From Sheuella amnicola (GTDB lineage Bacteria; Pseudomonadota; Gammaproteobacteria; Burkholderiales; Burkholderiaceae_B): a stretch of DNA of 64,000 bases. A model generated the notes under the pieces. The model ran no database searches. It saw only the letters and a program-made list of their open reading frames with translations, and was not told the DNA's origin. Positions within the stretch are counted from its first letter, which is position 1. Each line of letters opens with the position of its first letter. Where the stretch lies: the NCBI RefSeq assembly GCF_010499255.1, contig NZ_JAAGRN010000011.1:1-64000 (forward strand). Direction: 5' to 3'. A program made the translations under genes and the position numbers. Below are positions 33,707-42,647 of this stretch, in pieces.

Positions 33707-34600
33707 ATGCAAAATGTATCGGGCACTGCCAAGACTTCTGTCGGATTGATCGGCTTAGGCGCCATGGGGCGCGGAATTGCACAAAACCTATTAGCCAAAG
33801 GATTTGCGGTTGTCGGTCGTGACGTCAACCCCGATGCTTTGAAATGGCTCGAATCCGTCGGTGGGAGTTCAGGTCAGCAAGCGCGTGAGATGGCTGATAT
33901 GTGCCAAGTCATCGTCAGCTTCGTTGTCAACGATAAGCAGACGGAGGAAGTTCTCTTTGGCGAAAATGGTTTGGCTGCGGTCATGCGGCCTGATTCGGTT
34001 TTCATTGCCTGTAGCACATTGCCCCCCCAGTATGTGAAAGAGCTTGGCGCACGCTTGGCTGAGAAGAAGATTCATTTGATCGACTCCCCGGTGACTGGCG
34101 GAAAAGTTGGTGCCGAAAAAGGCACGCTTACAGTGATGGTTGCAGGTGAAGAGGCGATTTTCGAACGCGTCAAACCCGTGTTGTCCACATTCGGTGCGAG
34201 ATTGTTCTTTCTTGGCACCGAGCATGGAAAAGGCAGCCAGATGAAGGTAATCAATCAGTTGCTGTGTGGTGTACACATTGCTGCTGCGGCTGAAGCGCTT
34301 GCGATGGCACGGGAAAATGGTCTTCCCATGGAAACTACCTTGGAAATCCTCAAAAGCGGCGCTGCATCTTCCTGGATGCTAGGTGATCGCGGCCCGCGCA
34401 TGGTGACCGAGAAATATGATGATGTTTTATCCGCTGTCGATATTTTCGTTAAGGATCTGGGATTGGTTCTGGACGCAGCGCGTCAAAGCACTTTTGCGGC
34501 CCCGATGGCTCATGCCGCTTTCCTGCAGTTTATAGAGGCAAGCGGACATGGAATGGGGCGATTGGATGATGCCGCAGTCATCAACAATTACAAAAAATAA
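33707..34600 (+). CDS. L-threonate dehydrogenase-like oxidoreductase (beta-hydroxyacid DH family)
   Basis: A 297-residue NAD-dependent dehydrogenase. The Rossmann motif is GLIGLGAMGRGIAQNL, followed by FVVNDKQTEEVLFGENG, DSPVTGGKVGAEKGTLT, the catalytic Lys in GSQMKVINQLLCGVHIA, and SAVDIFVKDLGLV. The last two stretches closely resemble LtnD (L-threonate dehydrogenase) as I remember it. The probable reaction is oxidation of a C4 sugar acid at C2. Tartronate semialdehyde or sulfolactaldehyde reductases are relatives and remain possible. It follows the TRAP genes directly. Confidence 0.82.
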   Translation: MQNVSGTAKTSVGLIGLGAMGRGIAQNLLAKGFAVVGRDVNPDALKWLESVGGSSGQQAREMADMCQVIVSFVVNDKQTEEVLFGENGLAAVMRPDSVFIACSTLPPQYVKELGARLAEKKIHLIDSPVTGGKVGAEKGTLTVMVAGEEAIFERVKPVLSTFGARLFFLGTEHGKGSQMKVINQLLCGVHIAAAAEALAMARENGLPMETTLEILKSGAASSWMLGDRGPRMVTEKYDDVLSAVDIFVKDLGLVLDAARQSTFAAPMAHAAFLQFIEASGHGMGRLDDAAVINNYKK

Positions 34601-34652
34601 CTATTTCGAATAAATAAAAAGCGTCCGAATACCTTGGACGAACTTGGGAATC

Positions 34653-35825
34653 ATGCAGCCTAGCCGTGTATTCAACAACATCAACAGACTTGTTCAAGGA
34701 CGAGGCTGCATCGCAACGCTATCAGATGAGGTCGCCCGACTAAGAGGTCGTCGGGTGATGATCGTCACCGATACAGGTTTGGTCAAGACAGGCATCCCCG
34801 ATGCCGTGGCCGCTTCGATTGTAGGTTGCGAGGTGTTTGTCTATTCGGATGTCGAATCGGATCCAAGCGTCGAAAGTGTAGATGCTTGTGCTCGTGTCGT
34901 TGTCGAGAAAAAAATTGATCTCTTGATTGGCTTGGGAGGTGGAAGTCCGATCGATACTGCCAAATGCGCATCGATCATCGCAACCAATGGCGGCAAAACG
35001 GAAGATTATCTTGGAATTGAAAAAGTCCCGTTGCCTGGATTGCCCAAGATATTTATCCCGACCACTGCGGGAACCGGAAGCGAGGTGACGAATGTCGCCG
35101 TGCTGAGCCTGAAGTCCCTGAAAACCAAAAAGGGGATCGTCAGTCGTTTTTTAATGGCTGATACGGCGATGCTTGACCCTGAATTGACGGTCGGGTTGCC
35201 CGGATTCATCACTGCTGCCACCGGAATGGATGCGTTGACTCACGCGATCGAGGCGTATGTTTCAAAATTTGCCCAGCCCTTGACTGATTATTTTGCTATT
35301 GAGGCAATCAAGCTGATCTCGCGTCACTTGCGTACGGCAGTTCATCAAGGGTCGGATATTGATGCGCGCGAGCATGTACTGACCGGAAGTCTCTATGCGG
35401 GACTTGCTTTTGGTAGCGCAGCTACAGGCATGGTGCATGGATTAGCGATGCCGATGGGTGGGTTATATGGCATTGCGCATGGCATCGCAAATGCCGTGTT
35501 ATTACCGCATGTCATGCGATTCAATATGATCGCTTCGTTAGAGCGATTTGCGCAGATTGCTCGAGCCATGGGTGAGCCGGTCGACGGATTGAGTTTGCGT
35601 GATGCCGCTGAGGCAGCGGTTCGCGCTGTCGAGTCGTTATCTGCAGACATCGGGATTCCACGTTATGTGGATGAGCTTGGCGTGCCACGTGAGGGAATCG
35701 AGTTAATGGCGCGTGATGGCATGACTAACACCAGACAGGTATTGCCGAACCCAAGGGAGGTGACGATTGAAGGCTTGCTTGGAATATTGGAGCAAGCATT
35801 TTCACCTGTAAATGAGCCAAAATAA
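34653..35825 (+). CDS. Iron-containing (group III) alcohol dehydrogenase
   Basis: About 390 residues. It has the NAD-binding GLGGGSPIDTAKCASI, then PTTAGTGSEVTNVAV, and metal ligands in DALTHAIEAYVS, GMVHGLAMPMG and YGIAHGIANAVLLP. These enzymes oxidise or reduce short alcohols, aldehydes and hydroxy acids such as lactaldehyde or 4-hydroxybutyrate. I chose ATG 34653 over the in-frame TTG at 34644 because GGGAA sits just before it. It is the last gene of the rightward arm and is followed by a terminator. Confidence 0.9.
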   Translation: MQPSRVFNNINRLVQGRGCIATLSDEVARLRGRRVMIVTDTGLVKTGIPDAVAASIVGCEVFVYSDVESDPSVESVDACARVVVEKKIDLLIGLGGGSPIDTAKCASIIATNGGKTEDYLGIEKVPLPGLPKIFIPTTAGTGSEVTNVAVLSLKSLKTKKGIVSRFLMADTAMLDPELTVGLPGFITAATGMDALTHAIEAYVSKFAQPLTDYFAIEAIKLISRHLRTAVHQGSDIDAREHVLTGSLYAGLAFGSAATGMVHGLAMPMGGLYGIAHGIANAVLLPHVMRFNMIASLERFAQIARAMGEPVDGLSLRDAAEAAVRAVESLSADIGIPRYVDELGVPREGIELMARDGMTNTRQVLPNPREVTIEGLLGILEQAFSPVNEPK

Positions 35826-35861
35826 AAAACATCAGATGTTGTGCTCTGTCTTTTGAAGCGG

Positions 35862-35887
35862 AAAACCACCTTTCAAAGGTGGTTTTT
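35862..35887 (+). terminator. Rho-independent terminator after the iron alcohol dehydrogenase
   Basis: AAAACCACCTT (35862-35872) pairs with AAGGTGGTTTT (35876-35886) around a 3-base loop, and a run of T follows. It closes the rightward arm of the C4 cluster. Confidence 0.9.
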
Positions 35888-36030
35888 CATATTGTGGGAT
35901 CCAAAAATAAAGTCGACCTTAAAAGATCCTGAAATTTTCGTGTAATCTGATGGTCATACAAATCTTTCAAAAAAGATCCGTTTTCAAGCGGACATGTGTT
36001 TTCATTATTTTCCCGGTCTAGGAGACAACT

Positions 36031-37017
36031 ATGATGCGACGCATCAACCCCGTCCATGCCATTGGCGCACTGATACTGGCTTTCACTAACTCTCTTGCGT
36101 TTGCACAGTCGACAAATTATCCAGATAAGCCGGTGACCCTTGTTGTGGGATATGCCCCCGGTGGTGCAACGGATCGAGTGGCAAGATTGATGGCCAAGGT
36201 TTTGACCGAGCAGACCAAGCAGACATTCATCGTCGAAAATAAACCCGGTGCTAACAGCAACATCGCGGCAGAACAGGTGGCACGATCAAAACCGGACGGT
36301 TATACGCTGATGGTCGGCTCTATTGCCAATACGATCAACCGATCGCTTTATACCAAGCTGAACTACGACCTGCTTAAAGATTTCACCATGGTCGGTATGC
36401 TGGCTTCTGTGCCCAATGTTTTGGTGGTTAACCCGAATGTCCCGGCCAAAACGGTGTCCGAATATATCGCTTTTGCAAAAGCGAATCCGGGCAAACTTAG
36501 TTGTGCATCCTCGGGAAGCGGATCTTCCGTTCATTTGTCATGCGAGCTGTTCAAAATGGAAACCGGAACGGATATTTTGCATGTTCCCTACAAAGGAAGC
36601 GGACCTGCGGTCACTGATCTGGTGGGAGGACAGGTTGATTCGATGTTTGATAATTTCCCTGCATCGGTCAATCAAATTCGCAGCGGTAAGTTGCGCGCGC
36701 TTGGTGTGACCAATGCAGTACGGCTGCCTTTTGCGCCCGAGTTGCCAACACTTGCCGAGTTAGGCTTGACTGGTTTTTCTGTGAACTCCTGGTTTGCGAT
36801 CATGGCCCCGTCCGGTACGCCCGCAGATGTTGTCGCAAAGATCAACGCGTTAGTTAATCAGGCTTTGGCCACCAAGGAAATCAAGGAGGCTTACTTCGAT
36901 GCGGGTTATATCGAACCGGAAAAGCCCAATACACCGGCTTCTTTTAATGCATTCGTGTTGAGTGAAGTCGAACGTTGGGCCAAAGTCGTTAAAAAGGCCA
37001 ATATCAAGGTGGATTAA
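36031..37017 (+). CDS. Bug-family (TctC-like) periplasmic substrate receptor
   Basis: A 328-residue receptor with signal peptide ending at SLAFAQS, then NYPDKPVTLVVGYAPGGATD, FIVENKPGANSNIAAE and KPDGYTLMVG, the Bug carboxylate-binding loops. It heads an operon with an acyl-CoA synthetase and two SDRs, so its ligand is probably a carboxylic acid that is then activated with CoA. No membrane components are nearby. GGAGA precedes the ATG. Confidence 0.9.
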   Translation: MMRRINPVHAIGALILAFTNSLAFAQSTNYPDKPVTLVVGYAPGGATDRVARLMAKVLTEQTKQTFIVENKPGANSNIAAEQVARSKPDGYTLMVGSIANTINRSLYTKLNYDLLKDFTMVGMLASVPNVLVVNPNVPAKTVSEYIAFAKANPGKLSCASSGSGSSVHLSCELFKMETGTDILHVPYKGSGPAVTDLVGGQVDSMFDNFPASVNQIRSGKLRALGVTNAVRLPFAPELPTLAELGLTGFSVNSWFAIMAPSGTPADVVAKINALVNQALATKEIKEAYFDAGYIEPEKPNTPASFNAFVLSEVERWAKVVKKANIKVD

Positions 37018-37062
37018 TCCACTGTCGCAATAGCATTTCGAACAATTCAAGAAGGTTTTCAG

Positions 37063-38568
37063 GTGTATCCAATCGATTTCTTTTTTCGGGCTGCAAAGCT
37101 GTATCCGGACAATATCGCCTTGCAAAGCTCCGGGTTGACTTTGACATATCGGCAACTTTCAAGCCATGTCAATGCATTCGCCGCGGCGATGCAAGCTGTC
37201 GATCCGGAGCCACAATCTCGCGTGGCAATCTGCGCAGCGAATTCGGTACAGCATGCCGCTGCCATATTGGCGGTGCTGGCTGCAGGTAAGGTGTGGGTGC
37301 CATTGAATGCTCGCAGCACGCAGTCCGAGATTGCCAGGATTCTGGATACGATTGAACCGACAATCGTCATCACGGATGCGAAAGGTTCGGAATTGGTTGG
37401 TTCTTGCTCCGCAACTTGGCTTCGTTTGGATCAGGCAGGGGATGATAGGGATTTGCATGTCGACCAGTTGTTAACCAGATACGCAGGCCAATTACCTGCC
37501 GCTAATGAAGCTGGGGAAGAGGGCGTTCAGGCAATCAAATTTACCGGCGGTACCACTGGTTTACCCAAGGGTGTGATGCAACCCTACCGTGCATGGACGG
37601 CGGGAATTATCAATCAGGTCAGTGGTTGGCAAATTACTTCGGATGATTGTTTCGTGGTCACTGCGCCTGTGACGCACGGGACTTCCACTTATATTTTGCC
37701 CTTATTGGCCGAAGGGGCCAAGTTGCTGTTTCTCGATAAAACGGATCCGGCTTCAGTCATAAGAGCATTTCGCGAGGAAGGAGGCACAATGAGTTTTATG
37801 CCTCCAACCCTGATTTACATGGTGATGGCAGAACCGGGCGTTTCGCCTGCAGATTTTCCGAAATTACGAAATCTGATTTATGGTGGCGCGCCCATGCCAA
37901 CCGAAAAGGTCGATCAACTGCGGGCTTTTTTCGGCGATGTGGTTGGTACAACATATGGTCAAACAGAAGCTCCGCAAATTGTCACAATGATGCGCCCGAG
38001 TGGATTCAAAGACCCTCGCAACAGCGGGTCGGTCGGTCGCTGTACCTGGCTTTCGGATGTCGGAATTATGTCCCCGGATGGTCGGCTGCTACCGGATGGA
38101 AGTCTTGGCGAGGTGGTGGTGCGCGGCCATTTGGTCATGAAAGGCTATTGGCGTCTGCCTGAAAAGACCGCAGAGACTATTGTCGATGGTTGGCTGCATA
38201 CGGGGGATGTCGGACTGATCGATGACCGAGGGTATCTATTTTTGAAAGATCGGATTCGTGATGTGATCATTACGGGCGGATTCAATATTTATCCGACGGA
38301 TGTTGAAAACGTATTGTCCCAACACCCAGCTGTTTATGAGTGCGCCGTCTTTGGTGTGCCCGATGAAAAATGGGGCGAGGCCGTTCATGCCGCTGTGCAA
38401 TTGCAGGTTGGCGTGGTATGTGACGAAGACTCTCTCAAGGCTCACATCAAGCAACTATTGGGCTCTGTGCACACGCCAAAGAAAATTCATTTTCTGGATC
38501 AACTTCCGCGGTCCTCGGTCGGCAAGGTGCTTAAGACCGCGATTAGAGAAGCGATTAGTAAATCATGA
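37063..38568 (+). CDS. AMP-forming acyl-CoA synthetase/ligase
   Basis: A 501-residue member of the ANL superfamily. It carries the P-loop IKFTGGTTGLPKGVM near 159-173, YGQTEAPQI, GWLHTGDVGLIDDRGYLF, and the C-terminal catalytic Lys region SSVGKVLK. It activates a carboxylic acid to its CoA thioester through an acyl-AMP. The GTG at 37063 has GAAGG at the right distance. Acid specificity (fatty, aromatic or branched) is not clear; the neighbouring Bug receptor and SDRs suggest an imported hydroxy or cyclic acid. Confidence 0.92.
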   Translation: MYPIDFFFRAAKLYPDNIALQSSGLTLTYRQLSSHVNAFAAAMQAVDPEPQSRVAICAANSVQHAAAILAVLAAGKVWVPLNARSTQSEIARILDTIEPTIVITDAKGSELVGSCSATWLRLDQAGDDRDLHVDQLLTRYAGQLPAANEAGEEGVQAIKFTGGTTGLPKGVMQPYRAWTAGIINQVSGWQITSDDCFVVTAPVTHGTSTYILPLLAEGAKLLFLDKTDPASVIRAFREEGGTMSFMPPTLIYMVMAEPGVSPADFPKLRNLIYGGAPMPTEKVDQLRAFFGDVVGTTYGQTEAPQIVTMMRPSGFKDPRNSGSVGRCTWLSDVGIMSPDGRLLPDGSLGEVVVRGHLVMKGYWRLPEKTAETIVDGWLHTGDVGLIDDRGYLFLKDRIRDVIITGGFNIYPTDVENVLSQHPAVYECAVFGVPDEKWGEAVHAAVQLQVGVVCDEDSLKAHIKQLLGSVHTPKKIHFLDQLPRSSVGKVLKTAIREAISKS

Positions 38569-39308
38569 GCGATAAAGTAATGAACCACCCCTATGTTTTG
38601 GTAACCGGAGGCAGCCGTGGAATCGGAAGGGCCATCGTTAAGCGCTGTCTGGACGACGGTTACCGGGTAATCAATCTGGATAAAATCGCTCCGGCAGCGT
38701 TGTTGGAGGGTGAAGCGCTTTATCAGGTCGATCTGATGGATGCAGAGGCTACCCGGGCGATACTGAGAAAAATCACTGGCGAAGTGAACGTGACCCGCGC
38801 CGTGAATAACGCCGGATTTATTCGGCAAGCGGCGCTTGAGGATGCAACCGTTGCCGATTTCGAAGCAGTGTGTGCTTTGAATTTGCGTGCGCCCTTGCTC
38901 GTGATGCAGGCATTATTGCCCTTGATGAAGCAAGCCGGCTTCGGTCGAATCGTGAATATTTCCAGCCGTGCCGCTCTTGGCAAGGAAGACCGAACGGTTT
39001 ATTCGGCCACCAAAGCCGGATTGCTTGGCATGACCAGAACTTGGGCTTTAGAGACTGCCAGCCATGGCGTGACAGTCAATGCTGTTGGTCCTGGTCCGAT
39101 TGCGACCGAATTGTTTACTTCGGGTAATCCGCCAGACGCACCAAAGACGAAAAGAATTGTCGAAGCGATTCCCGTCAAACGCATGGGGCAACCCGAAGAT
39201 ATTGCCCATGCCGTAGCCTCTTTACTGGATGATCGGGCCGGGTTCATCACCGGACAGGTTTTGTATGTATGCGGCGGCATGACTGTCGGCCTTGGAAACG
39301 TAGCATGA
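38565..39308 (+). CDS. SDR-family oxidoreductase (FabG-like)
   Basis: A 247-residue short-chain dehydrogenase. The cofactor motif VTGGSRGIGRAI is complete, NNAG is near residue 83, and the catalytic YSATK near 145. It overlaps the CoA ligase stop by four bases (ATGA) and overlaps the next SDR in the same way. It probably works on a CoA-bound hydroxy or keto intermediate, as FabG-type enzymes do, but substrate is unknown. Confidence 0.88.
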   Translation: MSDKVMNHPYVLVTGGSRGIGRAIVKRCLDDGYRVINLDKIAPAALLEGEALYQVDLMDAEATRAILRKITGEVNVTRAVNNAGFIRQAALEDATVADFEAVCALNLRAPLLVMQALLPLMKQAGFGRIVNISSRAALGKEDRTVYSATKAGLLGMTRTWALETASHGVTVNAVGPGPIATELFTSGNPPDAPKTKRIVEAIPVKRMGQPEDIAHAVASLLDDRAGFITGQVLYVCGGMTVGLGNVA

Positions 39309-40135
39309 GCGATTTTGATTTTTCAGTGCCTGTCAAAAAAGATGAAAGGCTCGCAGGGCAAGTCGCTTTGATTCTGGGAGCCGGTTCTAGCGCACCGGGG
39401 ATGAGTATCGGAAAGGCAAGTTGTATCGCCATGGCCCAGTCCGGTGCTAAGGTTGCCGCTCTGGACTTGCATATGTCAGCCGCGCAGGAAAGTGTCGACG
39501 AAGTCAGAAAGCTTGGTGGTCAGGCCATAGCTTATGAGGCGGATATCTCGAACTTTGAGGCCATGCAAAAAGCCGTGAATGCAGTTGTTGCCGATTTTGG
39601 CCGAATTGATATTCTGCAAATCAATGCCGGTGTAGGTAAGGTGGGCGGACCTGAAGAGACTTCACTTGAGGATTGGGAGCGTGTTCAAAAGATCAACGTT
39701 GAAAGTATTCTGATCGCCTCAAAATTGATTCTGCCTTTAATGGTCAAACAAGGCGGTGGAAGCGTAATCGGCGTGTCGTCTGTTGCCGGGATGCGCTATC
39801 TTGGTTTTCCACATCTGGCCTATAACGTCACCAAAGCAGCTGTGATTCAATTCATTCGGATGCTGGCGCAACAATACGCTTGTCAAGGCATTCGCGCCAA
39901 CACCATCGTGCCCGGCCTGATCGATACGCCCCGCGTGCGGCGCTTGGCCAGTTCAACGGCAAGCGAAGATGTTGAAAAGTTGCGGCAAGCGCGAGACAAA
40001 CAAGTGCCGATGGGCAGAATGGGTACACCTTGGGAAATCGCGACTGTGGCGACTTTTCTGGCTTCTTCCGATGCTTCTTACATCAATGGAACCGAAATTG
40101 TTGTGGATGGCGGCTTGATCGGAAAGTATTCATGA
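39305..40135 (+). CDS. SDR-family oxidoreductase
   Basis: A 276-residue short-chain dehydrogenase. Its cofactor loop, LGAGSSAPGMSIGKASCIAM, has an insertion compared with the standard TGxxxGIG, and NNAG reads INAG. The catalytic YNVTK and PGLIDTPRV are present. The ATG at 39305 overlaps the upstream stop; an in-frame start upstream would lie inside the previous gene. This is the last gene of the Bug-ligase-SDR operon. The altered cofactor loop suggests a specialised substrate or cofactor. Confidence 0.85.
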   Translation: MSDFDFSVPVKKDERLAGQVALILGAGSSAPGMSIGKASCIAMAQSGAKVAALDLHMSAAQESVDEVRKLGGQAIAYEADISNFEAMQKAVNAVVADFGRIDILQINAGVGKVGGPEETSLEDWERVQKINVESILIASKLILPLMVKQGGGSVIGVSSVAGMRYLGFPHLAYNVTKAAVIQFIRMLAQQYACQGIRANTIVPGLIDTPRVRRLASSTASEDVEKLRQARDKQVPMGRMGTPWEIATVATFLASSDASYINGTEIVVDGGLIGKYS

Positions 40136-40153
40136 CCAAGCCACACTTCCCGA

Positions 40154-40813
40154 TCAATACCAGCGCGTAAAAGAATCCACGTCCACTCTGGTACTTTTAT
40201 ATTTGTTCAGATCTGCATCGTGGTCAGGGTATCCAAGCGACATCCCGACGACAAGTTGCAAATTATCCGGAATATTCAGGGCAGATCTAACAGCGTCCGG
40301 ATAATTGGCGAGCGATGCTTGCAAGCAGGTACCAAGCCCAAGTCCGTGCGCGGCCAGTGTTAGGCCGTGAATAAAAATTCCCATGTCCATCGTTGACCAT
40401 GGACCGAGGGATTTGTCCATAAAAATAAACATCGCACAGGGTGCATCGAAAAATTTAAAGTTCTGCAAGCGTAATTCGTTGCGTCGCGCTGTGTCATCGC
40501 GCCCAACTCCAAGTGCTTCGAATCTTTTTGCACCATGCACCTTGGTGCGACTATCTATTGCCTCGGGCCATGATTTCGGTGCCGGCACATCTGCATTGCT
40601 TTTTGCGCCGCTGGCGGCCAGGTCGTAAAGAATTTTAGAAAGCTCATCGCGCTTAGCCCCGGTGACGACCGCGACCTCCCATGGCTGGGAGTTCGTATAT
40701 GAAGGGCTTCGGCTAGCCGCATGCAAAATTTTCTTTATTGTTTCTTTTGATACCGGCGTGGGCTTGAATCCGCGAATACTTGTGCGTGTTTCCAGACCTT
40801 CGATTAATTTCAT
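40154..40813 (-). CDS. Nitroreductase-family flavoprotein
   Basis: A 219-residue FMN enzyme. RTSIRGFKPTPVSKETIKKIL then AASRSPSYTNSQPWEVAVV is the standard nitroreductase N-terminus, and GLGTCLQASLANYPDAVR and VVGMSLGYPD are the usual later motifs. It may reduce nitro compounds, quinones or enones with NAD(P)H. It converges with the SDR operon and is alone on its strand, so no pathway is indicated. Confidence 0.9.
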   Translation of the reverse strand: MKLIEGLETRTSIRGFKPTPVSKETIKKILHAASRSPSYTNSQPWEVAVVTGAKRDELSKILYDLAASGAKSNADVPAPKSWPEAIDSRTKVHGAKRFEALGVGRDDTARRNELRLQNFKFFDAPCAMFIFMDKSLGPWSTMDMGIFIHGLTLAAHGLGLGTCLQASLANYPDAVRSALNIPDNLQLVVGMSLGYPDHDADLNKYKSTRVDVDSFTRWY

Positions 40814-40868
40814 GGTGCCTCCAGCTTGATGTTATCGGATCAATACTTAACGATTAAAAAGATTTGAA

Positions 40869-42548
40869 TCAATTTCCTGCGGTCAGGATCCAGCCGTCCG
40901 GATTTTGGATCGTCCGTCCTTCGTGCTTTAGTTTGAGCAAGTGGGCAAGCAACGATCGCATCGCCATAGCATGACGCTGCGGGGGGGTGTCCTGGTAGAC
41001 CATTGCGACAAGTTGCTCGATGCTTTGCGGCTGGTTTGAGCCCTTTAGTGCCGAAATAACTTTGTTTTCGCGATCCAGTCGATGAATTAACAACCTTTCT
41101 ATCGCTTCAACCGGCTTGCCGATCAAAAAACCATGACCAGGAGCCAAGTACTCCATCGATTCATTCGCGATCATTTTCAGCGACTCGAGATATACCTGCA
41201 TATCGCCGTCTGGGGGGTTGATCACTACCGTCGAGCCTTGCATGATGTGGTCGCCGGTAAACATGATTTTTTCGATTTCGTGCAAGTAGCAGAAATGATT
41301 CGATGCGTGACCCGGAGTATGTATTGCGCGTAGATGGGTCCCTGCGATTTGAAGTACCTCGCGATGTCTGGGTGTAAGGTCCGGCACAAATTCCTGATCT
41401 TGGCCTGCATGCATCGGCGCGGACATACCGATCAATTGCGCACCGGTCATTGACTTCAGGATTTTGGCGGCAGGAGAATGGTCTCGATGGGTATGTGTGC
41501 AGAGTATCCATTTGATCGGACCTTCGGCCAGTTGAAGAATCGCCTCTATATGCTCGTCCAGAGCCGGACCGGGGTCGATCACTGCAATGCCTGACTTTGA
41601 GTTCCCGATCAAATATGTATTTGTCCCCGGTCCAGTCATCATGCCCGGATTCGGAGCAGTCAGTCGCCATATGTCAGTGGCCAGTTTGACGGGATGCCCA
41701 GGCTCAATATCAGATTTGGCGGTACCCTTGTCATCCGGGTCGAGTTTGGCAACTTCGGCAAAAGCATAGTCGCTTGGAATCAATAATCGAATCGATCCGT
41801 CCTTTGCTACTGACGATCTTGGTGCCATCAGAGGTATTTGCGGTTTGGATCTGGCATAAGCCAATAGATCCTGCACGCGGTGAAAGTGCGTCATGCTTTC
41901 AAGTGTTTTGATGGTTGGGAACATCAGGTCCAGTTCGCCCCTCTTATGAAGATCCAGTGCTTCAGAGGGTCTTACCCATAAGTGGGCAACTGTTTCAGAG
42001 TTGTCGTGCATGGCAATCTGCCCAGAAGGCGCTTGCGCGACAAAAAAACGCGTATCGTAGCGACGTGGTCGTCCGGGTTGGGTTACCCAATGACTGTAAT
42101 AAATCAATTGATCAGCCGCGACCTTTAGGTTTTCAACCTGCAACATCTGCACAAAGCTTAATTCGTTTTCGGCTAACGCGGCCCTATGCATTGCGAGTCG
42201 GTCGGTTTTGGACTCTGTATGCTCGAAAGAGTGAAGGCCGGAAGCATAGCCCAGAAAAAGGCCGGCTTCTTCGAAGCATTCCCTTACCGCCGCCACCCAA
42301 TAAGATAGGCCACCTTTTTCAATGCCGAGTTGCCTGCTTGCCAGAGTGTCATCAAGCCCATGGCATAGCGCATGCATCTCTTCGCTGTGATCCGACTCAT
42401 CCACGCTTCCGCCCGGAAACACGTGCATGCCTTTGGCGAAAGCGACATTGGTCGTGCGCTTCATCATAAAGACTTCAAGTCCATTTTCGGTATCACGCGC
42501 GAGAATGACGGTTGCCGCCGGTTTAGGAGTTTGATGCGAGTTTTGCAA
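40869..42548 (-). CDS. NUDIX hydrolase fused to metallo-beta-lactamase domain
   Basis: A 559-residue two-domain protein. Residues about 10-235 form a NUDIX domain with the core RECFEEAG near 88-95 and an enlarged loop before it, as in NUDT19-like CoA diphosphatases. Residues about 285-500 are a metallo-beta-lactamase fold with HTHRDH, HTPGHASNHFCYL and LAPGHGFL, followed by a winged-helix-like tail as in LACTB2. Both sets of metal ligands look intact. Combining nucleotide- or CoA-diphosphate cleavage with thioester or RNA hydrolysis suggests a housekeeping or salvage role. I recall this fusion in other betaproteobacteria. Confidence 0.85.
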   Translation of the reverse strand: MQNSHQTPKPAATVILARDTENGLEVFMMKRTTNVAFAKGMHVFPGGSVDESDHSEEMHALCHGLDDTLASRQLGIEKGGLSYWVAAVRECFEEAGLFLGYASGLHSFEHTESKTDRLAMHRAALAENELSFVQMLQVENLKVAADQLIYYSHWVTQPGRPRRYDTRFFVAQAPSGQIAMHDNSETVAHLWVRPSEALDLHKRGELDLMFPTIKTLESMTHFHRVQDLLAYARSKPQIPLMAPRSSVAKDGSIRLLIPSDYAFAEVAKLDPDDKGTAKSDIEPGHPVKLATDIWRLTAPNPGMMTGPGTNTYLIGNSKSGIAVIDPGPALDEHIEAILQLAEGPIKWILCTHTHRDHSPAAKILKSMTGAQLIGMSAPMHAGQDQEFVPDLTPRHREVLQIAGTHLRAIHTPGHASNHFCYLHEIEKIMFTGDHIMQGSTVVINPPDGDMQVYLESLKMIANESMEYLAPGHGFLIGKPVEAIERLLIHRLDRENKVISALKGSNQPQSIEQLVAMVYQDTPPQRHAMAMRSLLAHLLKLKHEGRTIQNPDGWILTAGN

Positions 42549-42590
42549 GGCGATCTCTATATGCTGAAAAATGGTCTCGAATGAATGGAT

Positions 42591-42628
42591 TAAAAAAAAA
42601 GCTGCGCAATATTTGATTGCGCAGCTTT
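42591..42628 (-). terminator. Rho-independent terminator after the 458-residue protein gene
   Basis: A 13-bp perfect stem pairs 42598-42610 with 42616-42628 around a 5-base loop; the core is GCTGCGCAAT. On the minus strand it is followed by a run of nine or more T, so it ends leftward transcription. Confidence 0.95.
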
Positions 42629-42647
42629 ATTATCGGGCATACAAGGA

